Origin: Elusimicrobiota bacterium
GTDB taxonomy: Bacteria > Elusimicrobiota > Elusimicrobia > FEN-1173
NCBI GenBank assembly: GCA_016715645.1
Contig: JADJZR010000011.1
Coordinates: 62,001-126,000, forward strand
Length of the DNA stretch: 64,000 nucleotides
Direction: 5' to 3'
A program made the translations under genes and the position numbers. The notes below the pieces were generated by a model. The model saw only the letters and a program-made list of their open reading frames with translations. It was not told the origin of the DNA and made no database searches. This document shows positions 55,671-63,239 of this stretch, piece by piece. The number at the start of each line of letters is the position of its first letter. The first letter of the stretch is position 1.

Positions 55671-56581
55671 CCAGTCCCTTGTTTAGTAGGTTCCAGTTGG
55701 ATGGTTGTGTGGGTGATGGCGTGTTTTTCTTGCAGGAGGGTGTTGATGGTGTTGAGGATCGGGGCGGGGTGGGTTAGGTGGGCGGCGTCGACTTGAATGT
55801 GTGCCGATAACGACGTCAGGTGAGAACACAATCCCCACAGGTGAAGATCGTCCACCGCGTGCACGCCGTCCACGGAACGGATTGTTTTTTCAACTTGGGC
55901 TAAGTCCAGGTGGTTGGGGACCCCTTCCAAAAGAAGGTTAACCGCTTCCCGCAACAGCCGCCCTGCGTTGACTAGAATGGCCAGGGCAATGCCCATCCCC
56001 ACCAGGGGATCCACAAAGGTCCATCCGGTCACGGAGATCAACCCGGCCCCCGCGATTACGCCCACGCTGGCCAGCGCGTCCGAGGCCACATGCAAAAACG
56101 CGGCGCGCATGTTTAAATCGGATTTCGAAAAACCGTGCAAAAGCCACGCCACAACAAGATTGATGATCAATCCCGCGCCGCCTAAAACGGCCATCGGCCC
56201 GACACGCGGGATCGACGTTGACGAAAAACGCCCCGCGGATTCCCACATAATCCAAACGGCCATTCCCACGATGAGCCCGCCGTTCGCCAAGGCCGCCAAC
56301 ACTTCCAGTCGGTGCAGGCCAAACGTTCGCCGATCCGAAACGGGCCGGTCCGCCAGAATCATCGCGATCAGGGCGAATCCCAAAGCCGTCAAATCCATGA
56401 ACACGTGGCCCGCGTCGGACAACAACGCCAACGACCTGGTGTAATACCCGCCCGCCAGTTCAACGAAAAAAATGAAACCCGTCAGCCCCGCCGCGATCCC
56501 CAACGGTCGCCGGGCCCCCGCGACCGGATGAACGTGGTTCGACTGTTTATTTTCCAACACAGAATCGGGAGAACACCGCAT
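55667..56581 (-). CDS. Cation diffusion facilitator (CzcD-type) transporter
   Basis: 304 aa. Six membrane helices; the zinc-site residues LLSDAGHVFMD (helix 2) and HVASDALASVGV (helix 5) match CDF proteins. A His-bearing C-terminal cytosolic domain follows (LHLWGLCSHLTSLSAHIQV). It exports Zn2+ or similar metals with proton exchange. The ATG at 56581 lies 35 bp inside mnmE; GTG 56560 is an alternative start. Confidence 0.92.
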   Translation of the reverse strand: MRCSPDSVLENKQSNHVHPVAGARRPLGIAAGLTGFIFFVELAGGYYTRSLALLSDAGHVFMDLTALGFALIAMILADRPVSDRRTFGLHRLEVLAALANGGLIVGMAVWIMWESAGRFSSTSIPRVGPMAVLGGAGLIINLVVAWLLHGFSKSDLNMRAAFLHVASDALASVGVIAGAGLISVTGWTFVDPLVGMGIALAILVNAGRLLREAVNLLLEGVPNHLDLAQVEKTIRSVDGVHAVDDLHLWGLCSHLTSLSAHIQVDAAHLTHPAPILNTINTLLQEKHAITHTTIQLEPTKQGTG

Positions 56582-57932
56582 CCAATACCTCCTCGGGCGC
56601 GCCCCGACCGGTCAGGGCGTTGAGTGCGTTGAGGGCACCGTGAAGATCCACCGCCACCGATTCGTCCGGGACGCCGGTTTCGGCCCCCTCGCGGGCACGG
56701 CCCAACGCGCAGAGGGCTTCGTTGAGCCGTTGTTCTTGGCGGGCGTTAAACACCAATCCGGATTCGCTGGGTTCACGGCCGCCGCGGACCGAATCGACGG
56801 CTTTTTGGCGAAGAATGTCCAACCCTTCTCCCGTGATCGCTGAAACCGCCACCGCGTTCGCCGATTTCAGAGGAAGAAAACCGTTCCATTTTTCTTCAAC
56901 CGCGTTCCGGTCTTTCAACGGGATCCGGTCCATTTTGTTGAGCGCCAAGATCACCGGCCGATCCTGAACCGCGTCCGCGGCCAAGCGATCGTCGCGAACC
57001 GGGGGCGCGCTGGCGTCCACGACTAAAAAAATCAAGTCCGCGTTGGCCACTGTTTGCCGGGCTCGGGCTGTCCCCTCCCGTTCCACCGCGTCGTCCGTGT
57101 CGCGCAACCCCGCGGTGTCCACCAGCGTGACGGCCATGGAGTCCCAGGACAAAGATTCCTCCAAAGTGTCGCGGGTGGTCCCCGGTTGGTCCGTGACAAT
57201 GGCGCGCTCGGACTTGAGCAACGCGTTGAACAAGGACGATTTGCCCGCGTTCGGGCGGCCCGCGATGGCAATGCGCAAACCGTCTCGCCAAAAGCGCCCC
57301 CGCTCGGAGCGTTCTTTCAACTCTGTCAGATCGTGCCAAAGATTTCTTAAGGGTTCAAGCAGATGGGCTCGAGTGAGGGCGGGCACTTCGTCCTCAACGA
57401 AATCCAGATTGGCTTCCACGTGGGCCAGCAAATGGAGAAGCGTTTCCCGAGCCGGCTGAACCGCCCTGCCCAGTTCGCCCCGAAGCATGTTGAGCGCGAG
57501 CCTGTGTTGGCTGTCACTGCGGGCGGCGATGAGGTCCGCCACGGATTCCGCCTGGGCCAGATCCATCTTGCCGTTTAAAAAGGCTCGACGCGTGAACTCG
57601 CCCGGATCCGCCAGCCGTGCGCCGGCCCGTAAACAGGTTTCCAGGACGCCGCGAAGAATGTGAGAGCCCCCGTGACACGACAATTCCACCACGTCTTCGC
57701 CGGTGTAAGAGCGCGGCGATCGAAACACCGCCGCGACCGCGTCGTCCAATATGATATTTCCGTCACGAAGAGTCCCGTGGTGCAGGCTGTGCGTTGCCGC
57801 TTGATCCAGCGGCTCCCCTCGGAACAATCTCGCCGCAATGGTCAAAGCGGCGGGGCCCGATAGACGAACCACCCCCAACCCTCCCGACCCCGCCGGAGTG
57901 GCCACCGCCGCGATCGTGTCATCCAAATTCAT
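56547..57932 (-). CDS. mnmE: tRNA-modification GTPase MnmE
   Basis: 461 aa. The N-terminal tetrahydrofolate-binding domain (DDTIAAVATPAGSGGLGVVRLSG, YTGEDVVELSCHGG), the G domain with GRPNAGKSSLFN, DTAGLRDTDD and NKMD, and the C-terminal FCVGK (catalytic Cys, CxGK) are complete. With MnmG it modifies wobble uridines. Last gene of the rpmH-rnpA-yidD-yidC-jag-mnmE cluster. Confidence 0.96.
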   Translation of the reverse strand: MNLDDTIAAVATPAGSGGLGVVRLSGPAALTIAARLFRGEPLDQAATHSLHHGTLRDGNIILDDAVAAVFRSPRSYTGEDVVELSCHGGSHILRGVLETCLRAGARLADPGEFTRRAFLNGKMDLAQAESVADLIAARSDSQHRLALNMLRGELGRAVQPARETLLHLLAHVEANLDFVEDEVPALTRAHLLEPLRNLWHDLTELKERSERGRFWRDGLRIAIAGRPNAGKSSLFNALLKSERAIVTDQPGTTRDTLEESLSWDSMAVTLVDTAGLRDTDDAVEREGTARARQTVANADLIFLVVDASAPPVRDDRLAADAVQDRPVILALNKMDRIPLKDRNAVEEKWNGFLPLKSANAVAVSAITGEGLDILRQKAVDSVRGGREPSESGLVFNARQEQRLNEALCALGRAREGAETGVPDESVAVDLHGALNALNALTGRGAPEEVLDAVFSRFCVGK

Positions 57933-57944
57933 GGGGGATAGAAC

Positions 57945-58892
57945 CTAAGATGGATTTTTGATTTTGGGTTTGACGACCACGTGGCGCGCGACCCCTTCGC
58001 CTTCAGACGATGTCAGCACGTCGGGATGGTGCGCCAACGCCTGGTGAACGGCTCGCCGTTGGCCCGCCGACATGGGGTCCAGGTGGAAGTCTTTTCCGGT
58101 TCGGCGAACTTGAAACGCCGCAAACACTGCCTGATCGACACCGCGGGTTTCGTCGACAGAGGCGAAGCCTTCCAAATGAAAAGAGACCCACGGTTTTTCT
58201 CTGTCGCCGCCCGATGACACCAAGTTGAAAACGTATTCAAACGCTTCCAGCGGCTTCCCCCCGTGGGCGGCCAGCCGATCGGCACGGGACGTCGTGAGCT
58301 CAACCGCGATTCGATGGTCCTTCGGAGGCTGGATCGTCCAGGAAAGGTCATTAAAACCGAGCGAACTTTTCCATTGGGACAGCAACGTCTCGGGTTCGAT
58401 GGGGTCGGTTGTCCGGTGCGTCCGATCAAGAGGAGGCCCTTTTTTTATTTTTGGTTTCGGCAAAGGGGTCGGGAAAGACGCGATCGGGCGTGCTCTGGGC
58501 GCGCGGACCCGGTCTTTCTCGGCTGGGGACGGCCGGATTTTTTTTGTTTTCGGGAGCTTGTTGTCGGACGGGATGCGGTCGGGCCGTTTCGGCTCTGGGC
58601 GTTTGTCCTCGTCCGCTTCTTCTTTTCGGCCCCGGGGGCCGGGACGGCGATCTTCAAAACGGTCCGGCCGGTCGTCTCCGTTGTCCCAATCGAACCGACC
58701 GCCACGGTCGACACGGCGGATTTTTTCTTGAACGCGAACCTTAACGTGATGGTAACCCAACATGCTTAAAAGACCGCTGGACTCTTCTTCCAGAACCTTC
58801 ACGTCCACCTGTTCTCGGGAGAGGCCCAGCGATGCCAGCCCCTTGTCCACGGCCTGGTCAACGGTGTTGGCCGTGCCGATCCACTCTTTCAT
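57945..58892 (-). CDS. jag: Jag/KhpB RNA-binding protein with long charged linker
   Basis: 315 aa. Jag_N domain (MKEWIGTANTVDQAVDKGLASLG..VDVKVLEEES), then about 110 residues of Lys/Arg/Pro/Asp-rich disordered linker (about 60-170), a KH-like domain (GFNDLSWTIQPPKDHRIAVELTT) and an R3H-like end (AGQRRAVHQALAHHPDVLTSSEG). A small-RNA/mRNA-binding partner of YidC-type insertion. The linker is longer than usual. Overlaps yidC by ATGA. Confidence 0.85.
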   Translation of the reverse strand: MKEWIGTANTVDQAVDKGLASLGLSREQVDVKVLEEESSGLLSMLGYHHVKVRVQEKIRRVDRGGRFDWDNGDDRPDRFEDRRPGPRGRKEEADEDKRPEPKRPDRIPSDNKLPKTKKIRPSPAEKDRVRAPRARPIASFPTPLPKPKIKKGPPLDRTHRTTDPIEPETLLSQWKSSLGFNDLSWTIQPPKDHRIAVELTTSRADRLAAHGGKPLEAFEYVFNLVSSGGDREKPWVSFHLEGFASVDETRGVDQAVFAAFQVRRTGKDFHLDPMSAGQRRAVHQALAHHPDVLTSSEGEGVARHVVVKPKIKNPS

Positions 58893-60424
58893 TTAACAAC
58901 CTCGATCGCCGCCGCGCGCCGCATCAAATACCATTGTACGCCAATCGTCAGCAAACTGTTGGTCAACCAGTAAATCACCAGGCCCGAGGGCATCTTTAAG
59001 AAAAAGAACGTGAAAATAATCGGCATCAGATACATGATTTGTTTTTGGGACGGGTCCATGGAACTCATCGTCATTTTTTGTTGAACGAACATGCCCGCCC
59101 CCATCAACACCGGCAACACGTAGAAGGGATCGTGGACCGACAAATCTTTCACCCACCCCATCCACGGCGCGTATCGAAGCTCGAATGTGTTTCGCAACGT
59201 CGAGAAAAGCGCCCAAAAAACGGGCAATTGGATCAGCATCGGCACGCATCCTTCCATCCCCATGAACCGCAGACCGTGGCGCTGGTAAAGGGCCAACATT
59301 TCGCTGTTCAACCGGCGCGAGTCGTTTTTGTAAAGTTCCTGCAACCGTTTCATTTGGGGTTGGATGTTTTTCATTTTCTGGGCGTGTTGGAAACTTTTGA
59401 TGGTGAGGGGAAGAACCAGAATTTGAATAATGAACGTCAAAACAATGATGGCCCAGCCGTAATTGCCGGTGCCTTTTTCAAACAGGAACAGCGCCCGGTG
59501 AATCACCCGGCCAAAGGGAGCAAAATAGCCGAAGTCCACCGCCCGTTCGAGCCCCAACCCGAGCGCTTTCAGGTCTTCGTACCCTTTTGACCCTAAATAA
59601 AAAGACATCCCGGTTTCGTGTGTTTCGCCGGGATTGGCCGTAACGGAAACCGCGCGACGAACGGAAAAATAATGATCTTCTTTGTCGATGCGCAGTGTGC
59701 CCGCGGCGGGAACCGCGCCGGGATTGCTAAAAAAGGCGGCCAGAAAATAATGTCCATCAACGCCCCACCAATCGTACGTTCCCGACTCAACGCCGGCCTT
59801 TAATTTTTTTAGTTTTCCGTTCCCGTAACCGACCGCCCGTTGAAACCCTTTGGCTTCCCGTCCGTCTTTTCCAGTTTCATCGCCCCCTTCGACGCCGGGG
59901 CCCCACCCCAACTCGTAGGTCGCCGTCAAGGGCGCGGCGGCGGTGTTTGTGATGGTCACCGAGATTTGATGGATGGGTTTTTCAGGGGAGATGGTGAGGG
60001 TTTTCACGATCGACAATCCGTTGGATTTTTTTCCAGAAAAAATCAAGGCGTTGCCGTCCTGGCGCACATCAAACTCCACGTCCGAAAATGTGGACAAAGG
60101 CTGGCTGGAAAATTCTTTTTCAGGCAACAACGTCAGCCACCGGCCGCGGTCTTGAATTTCCCACTGGGAAACGCCCCCGCCGAACCGGTTGATTGAAATG
60201 CGGTTGGCGCCAATGTCAAAAACCACCGACCGGGTGTGCCGCACCGCCGGTTCAGGCGTCGATACGGCTGATCCAGAAGCCGCCGCCGGGGTCGCGGGGG
60301 CCGCGGGCCATCCCGCCGGGGTGTCCGGGGCTAACGTCGGTGTGTGGCGCCGGCCCATGAAATATTGCCACGACATCAGAACCCCAAACGACAATATAAA
60401 CGCGAGAACGTAATTTTTTTTCAT
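58889..60424 (-). CDS. yidC: Membrane protein insertase YidC
   Basis: 511 aa from ATG 60424 (in-frame upstream sequence belongs to yidD DNA). One N-terminal helix (NYVLAFILSFGVLMSWQYFM), a large periplasmic beta domain (about 70-320), then the conserved five-helix core (GNYGWAIIVLTFIIQILVLPLT, MLIQLPVFWALFSTLRN, IFTFFFLKMPSGLVIYWLTNS). Gram-negative type. Inserts inner-membrane proteins with or without Sec. Confidence 0.95.
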   Translation of the reverse strand: MKKNYVLAFILSFGVLMSWQYFMGRRHTPTLAPDTPAGWPAAPATPAAASGSAVSTPEPAVRHTRSVVFDIGANRISINRFGGGVSQWEIQDRGRWLTLLPEKEFSSQPLSTFSDVEFDVRQDGNALIFSGKKSNGLSIVKTLTISPEKPIHQISVTITNTAAAPLTATYELGWGPGVEGGDETGKDGREAKGFQRAVGYGNGKLKKLKAGVESGTYDWWGVDGHYFLAAFFSNPGAVPAAGTLRIDKEDHYFSVRRAVSVTANPGETHETGMSFYLGSKGYEDLKALGLGLERAVDFGYFAPFGRVIHRALFLFEKGTGNYGWAIIVLTFIIQILVLPLTIKSFQHAQKMKNIQPQMKRLQELYKNDSRRLNSEMLALYQRHGLRFMGMEGCVPMLIQLPVFWALFSTLRNTFELRYAPWMGWVKDLSVHDPFYVLPVLMGAGMFVQQKMTMSSMDPSQKQIMYLMPIIFTFFFLKMPSGLVIYWLTNSLLTIGVQWYLMRRAAAIEVVK

Positions 60425-60663
60425 GTCAGAGCCTTTCGAATGTGAGGTACCGGGTCGTAGCCGCTTCCTCCCCAAGGGTGGCAGTGGGCCAAACGACGCA
60501 CGGTCAGGATCAGCCCCCTTCCCGCGCCGTGAATGGAAATCGCATCGTGGGCGTAACGCGAGCAGGTGGGCCAGTAACGGCATCGGGGCTTCCAGAGAAA
60601 GCCCGAGGCTTGATACAGTTGAATCAGAACGAGCAACGTGCTACGAACGATTCGGTGGAACAT
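60421..60663 (-). CDS. yidD: Membrane protein insertion efficiency factor YidD
   Basis: 80 aa. The whole family signature is visible: LIQLYQASGFLWKPRCRYWPTCSRYAHDAISIHG..HPWGGSGYDPVP with the three conserved Cys. Amphipathic membrane-surface protein that helps YidC. Overlaps rnpA and yidC. Confidence 0.93.
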   Translation of the reverse strand: MFHRIVRSTLLVLIQLYQASGFLWKPRCRYWPTCSRYAHDAISIHGAGRGLILTVRRLAHCHPWGGSGYDPVPHIRKALT

Positions 60664-60988
60664 CGGTTGTCGTCACTCCCAGTTTGTGGGCGGCGTCCAG
60701 AAGATCGTCACGCAACAGCTCGAACGCCGGTGGAAACGGACCCGGCGATTTCGGACCCGCCACCAAATCCCATCCGCGCGGCCAAGGTTTGTGGGTTCGA
60801 AACGCTTCCCGCGCCCGACGTTTAAACAGGTTCCGCAACACCGCCCCGCCGTGACGGCGTGCCACCACCACCCCGAAACGGGCCGCCCGCGCGGGCGTTT
60901 CCGTCCGGCGGTAGGCCCACACGAGGATCGCTCGGCCCGCTCGCCGCCGCCCGGACCGTTGCGCCCGCCTAAAGTCCGGGCCGGTCAA
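60641..60988 (-). CDS. rnpA: Ribonuclease P protein component
   Basis: 115 aa from TTG 60988, MTGPDFRRAQRSGRR. The core motif RNLFKRRAREAFR is complete. The usual RnpA N-terminus (LSFQRHERLTG) is encoded upstream in frame, but between the rpmH stop and 60988 the frame has no ATG, GTG or TTG; a CTG at 61021 would give LSDFSFQRHERLTG. It matures tRNA 5' ends with the RNase P RNA. Confidence 0.9.
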   Translation of the reverse strand: MTGPDFRRAQRSGRRRAGRAILVWAYRRTETPARAARFGVVVARRHGGAVLRNLFKRRAREAFRTHKPWPRGWDLVAGPKSPGPFPPAFELLRDDLLDAAHKLGVTTTDVPPNRS

Positions 60989-61033
60989 ACGTTCGTGGCG
61001 TTGAAAAGAAAAGTCCGACAGGCGAGGCTGAGA

Positions 61034-61171
61034 CTAAGGGTTCAGTTTCCAACGGCCCTTTTGACGGCGCCGTTTTAAAACGCGTCGTCCAGCGGGCGTT
61101 GCCATCCGCGCACGAAATCCGATGGTTTTCTTGCGCCGACGTTTATGAGGTTGAAATGTTCGTTTGGGCAT
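61034..61171 (-). CDS. rpmH: Ribosomal protein bL34
   Basis: 45 aa, MPKRTFQPHKRRRKKTIGFR...GRWKLNP; complete and standard for the family though very short. First gene of the rpmH-rnpA-yidD-yidC-jag-mnmE cluster. Its promoter puts the start codon 8 nt after the -10. Confidence 0.96.
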   Translation of the reverse strand: MPKRTFQPHKRRRKKTIGFRARMATPAGRRVLKRRRQKGRWKLNP

Positions 61172-61179
61172 AATGACGC

Positions 61180-61209
61180 ATTCTACCTCGGGAACGGGAT
61201 GTCTGTCAA
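61180..61209 (-). promoter_or_regulatory. rpmH promoter (TTGACA-18-TAGAAT), near-leaderless
   Basis: Minus-strand TTGACA (61209-61204) and TAGAAT (61185-61180), 18-nt spacer; the ATG is 8 nt after the -10. The -35 is half of the perfect palindrome CTGTCAATTGACAG (61203-61216), which offers a TTGACA to both strands. Confidence 0.7.
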
Positions 61210-61248
61210 TTGACAGTTTGGGCCTTGGGGCCTTCCCAAGGCTAGACT

Positions 61249-61503
61249 ATGCCCATGACGAACACGCCAACCACACGAAAGTCCCGCACCATCGCCAAAA
61301 TTCGGCCCGAATTCTGCACGGGGTGCGAAGCCTGCATCGCCGTGGCCCCCCACGACACGTGCTTCGTAAAAGCCGGCAATGACCTCACGGTGCCGACAGC
61401 TCTGGTGGTCTGCGAGGTTCAAACCGATGTGTGCATCGGTTGCACCTTGTGCCCGCGCATTTGTCCTTGGGACGCCATCACCATGGTCCCGCGGGTTTCC
61501 TAA
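61249..61503 (+). CDS. 4Fe-4S ferredoxin-type protein
   Basis: 84 aa from ATG 61249 (61255 possible). Two cluster motifs: CTGCEACIAVAPHDTC, which is irregular, and a canonical CIGCTLCPRICPWDAI. Small soluble electron carrier; partner unknown. Divergent from rpmH, where dnaA is often found in other genomes. A TAGACT 6 nt before ATG 61255 may be its -10. Confidence 0.8.
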   Translation: MPMTNTPTTRKSRTIAKIRPEFCTGCEACIAVAPHDTCFVKAGNDLTVPTALVVCEVQTDVCIGCTLCPRICPWDAITMVPRVS

Positions 61504-61735
61504 ACCGATCCATTATTATCATCATCGCCCGGCCGGGCCACCAGAAAAGATAAAAGAAAGTTTGCGACAGGGTTTCGTAGTGGGTCTGAAGCGGTTGGCC
61601 GGCCAGGATGTAGGAAAAGGGGCCGGTGGCGGGTAAGGAGCGGGTTTGAAAAATGACTTCGCCCAATTTCACATGGAGCCAAAAGTCTAACCCAAATATT
61701 TTAAACCAGACGAAGGACGCCGCCGCCGCAACAAA
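61490..61735 (-). pseudogene. Remnant of a polytopic membrane glycosyltransferase-like gene
   Basis: The minus strand reads LDFWLHVKLGEVIFQTRSLP then FSYILAGQPLQTHYETLSQTFFYL, the opening loop of large membrane sugar transferases (D-x-W-x-H-x-K/R-x-G and DPFSY-like motifs). There is no start codon upstream in frame (a stop precedes at about 61738) and it ends soon after the first helix. About 80 codons of a much longer gene remain. Confidence 0.45.
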
Positions 61736-62012
61736 CTAAATCCACCCGGCTGCCACGGCGACCATCGGGATTCCGTTGGGTTGTGCCTGACGGTGAGTTC
61801 CCGGCAATCGTTTTCTCCCGATGTCAAAAAAACGGAAAGGGAGGCCGCTCCCGCGCGGCACTTCCGCTAACGCGGTCGGGATTCCTTTCTCCCCCGCGCC
61901 TTCGGCGCTCCTCCGAAGGCCGGCCACCCTTGCTGACGCAGGCCTTCGGCCTGCTTTTCCGCCATTCATGGCGGCGCTTCGGGTTGGCTTCGAATCCCAA
62001 CTTTAAAAAAAC
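61736..62012. repeat. Non-coding spacer with a cluster of short hairpins
   Basis: Three perfect palindromes in 80 bp: GCGCCTTCGGCGC (61896-61908), GCAGGCCTTCGGCCTGC (61938-61954) and CCGCCATTCATGGCGG (61959-61974). The first two share a TTC loop with the hairpin at 41522. A T-run for the tRNA-Ser (7 nt on the minus strand, 62005-62011) ends the region. No gene seen. Confidence 0.6.
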
Positions 62013-62101
62013 CGGAAAGGGAGGGATTCGAACCCTCGGTATAGGTTTCCCCATACAGCGGATTAGCAGTCCGCTGCCTTCAGCCACTCGGCCACCTTTC
62101 C
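62013..62101 (-). tRNA. tRNA-Ser (anticodon GCT)
   Basis: Minus strand: acceptor GGAAAGG/CCTTTCC, discriminator G, anticodon stem GCGGA/TCCGC with loop CTGCTAA (GCT, decoding AGC/AGU), a long variable arm (TATGGGGAAACCTATA) as in tRNA-Ser, T-arm GAGGGTTCGAATCCCTC. No encoded CCA; a T7 run follows. Confidence 0.95.
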
Positions 62102-62114
62102 ATAAAACAAACAA
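62084..62114. repeat. 31-bp direct repeat, copy 1 (spans tRNA-Ser 5' end)
   Basis: From the D-arm side of tRNA-Ser through its 5' end into the leader. Identical to 62185-62215. The 70 bp between the copies contain GGGCCTATCGGCCC and CGTGCCACAGGCACG hairpins. Confidence 0.9.
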
Positions 62115-62184
62115 TCGATGTGGCCAGGAGGGGCTGCCTGGGCCTATCGGCCCGTCCTAAACGCGTGCCACAGGCACGCAGGAC

Positions 62185-62215
62185 CCACTCGGCCACCTTT
62201 CCATAAAACAAACAA
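62185..62215. repeat. 31-bp direct repeat, copy 2 (orphan tRNA-Ser 5' fragment)
   Basis: Repeats the first 17 nt of tRNA-Ser plus its leader, 101 bp upstream of the intact gene in the direction of transcription. Confidence 0.9.
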
Positions 62216-62228
62216 GAACAACCCCCGC

Positions 62229-62257
62229 ATTCTAGCACGGGAAGGGGGGGGGCGCAA
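62229..62257 (-). promoter_or_regulatory. tRNA-Ser promoter
   Basis: Minus-strand TTGCGC and TAGAAT with 17-nt spacer. Transcripts would pass the orphan tRNA fragment and the 70-bp insert before reaching the full tRNA. Confidence 0.55.
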
Positions 62258-62346
62258 CAGAATTCGGTTCCTTATTCGCGGATCCTTCCGGCGCGGGAAT
62301 AAACGAGTGTTCATGACAATCGGTATGTCTTTTGAAGAGAACCAGG

Positions 62347-62706
62347 TTAGTGGATAGATGCAACGCCAAGACGCGCCGCCACTTTTTGGAGGTTTTTATC
62401 TTCCGTCCATAGAGTTGTCCGAAAAAGAACAACGGAAGCCAAAAGATGCATGTCAATGAGCCCCACGCCCAACCCAACGAGCTTGCGCTGTTCAATAAAA
62501 CGGAGGACTTCATCGGATTCGACCGTTGGTAACTGGGGAAGAGCGTGCAAGAGGGAAAGGATCTCGTTTCGATTTGTCAGGTGACCGCAGGCGAGTTCAC
62601 CGATCACGAAGGGGTGGCAATAAACACTCCCCTCAGTGAGCCACCGCCCCAGAGAGGCGTTTCCAAAACGGAAATGGGAAACCCAGACAGATGTGTCAAC
62701 CAGCAT
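62347..62706 (-). CDS. vapC: VapC-type PIN-domain toxin
   Basis: 119 aa. PIN acidic residues are in MLVDTSVW (Asp4), IGELACG (Glu), GLIDMHLLAS (Asp) and LWTEDKNL (Asp). A ribonuclease toxin of the VapBC type II system. Its ATG overlaps the vapB stop (TAATG). Confidence 0.9.
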   Translation of the reverse strand: MLVDTSVWVSHFRFGNASLGRWLTEGSVYCHPFVIGELACGHLTNRNEILSLLHALPQLPTVESDEVLRFIEQRKLVGLGVGLIDMHLLASVVLFRTTLWTEDKNLQKVAARLGVASIH

Positions 62707-62900
62707 TAATGCAACGGTCGACGGCGAGGGACAGAAACGAGACGTTTTTCCGTGCCTCCCAAAACGGCCAACCGGCGCGCGCTGTTCAACGCCACCAGGG
62801 CTTCCAGGCCCAGGCGAACAAGCGACGTCTTCTCCCGAACCCCGGTCAAGCGAGAGGCTTCTTTCAATATCCCGTCATCAATGTTGAGCGTCGTCCTCAT
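62706..62900 (-). CDS. vapB: VapB-type antitoxin
   Basis: 64 aa from ATG 62900, MRTTLNIDDGILKEASRLTG, a ribbon-helix-helix N-terminus, then a toxin-binding tail rich in Arg. It neutralises VapC and usually represses the operon. The longer frame (to 62954) would begin inside the promoter. Confidence 0.88.
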   Translation of the reverse strand: MRTTLNIDDGILKEASRLTGVREKTSLVRLGLEALVALNSARRLAVLGGTEKRLVSVPRRRPLH

Positions 62901-62907
62901 ATGTATG

Positions 62908-62936
62908 ATTATGTATGTTTTATATGTATTTGTCAA
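62908..62936 (-). promoter_or_regulatory. vapBC promoter (TTGACA-17-CATAAT), leaderless arrangement
   Basis: Consensus -35 TTGACA (62936-62931), 17-nt spacer, CATAAT (62913-62908); the vapB ATG follows after 7 nt. The -10 region carries repeated CATACAT/ATGTATG inverted sequence that could be the VapB operator. Confidence 0.75.
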
Positions 62937-63239
62937 TATTTTTTTCGCGGGCAACTTTCTAAAATTGATTTGCGGGTTCGCCCGGACCTTTTTCCGTCCC
63001 GGAATGATGGAGCTAAGTGAAAACGAAATTAAGTATCATGGGGGTCAAGGGGAATCGGTGAGGCGCCTGAAGCTCAAAGGATCAACAGAAGCGGGTCCCT
63101 GGGAGATCTCGGAATGAATTCAGAAACCGGCCGAATAGAATCGTTCGGAACGGTCTGCTCCTGGTTTTGATAAAATCATCAGGACGCAGGTTCCCGGGAA
63201 AACCGGGCTTTCTCTGAGAGAACAGGCGGGAGGAATTGA
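62937..63239. other. Intergenic region between vapB and rsmI
   Basis: About 300 bp. Holds a TAAAAT box at about 63169 without a clear -35, and the GGAGGAATTGA ribosome site of rsmI. The open frame through it has no start or protein-like composition. Confidence 0.4.

Noticed and set aside
61978..62003. T-arm-like sequence (TTCGAAT) beside tRNA-Ser
   Set aside because: The stem has a C-C mismatch at the conserved closing pair and no other tRNA arms are found around it.
62752..63117. 121-aa frame across the vapB promoter
   Set aside because: Runs antisense through vapB and its promoter; no ribosome site and no protein-like pattern.
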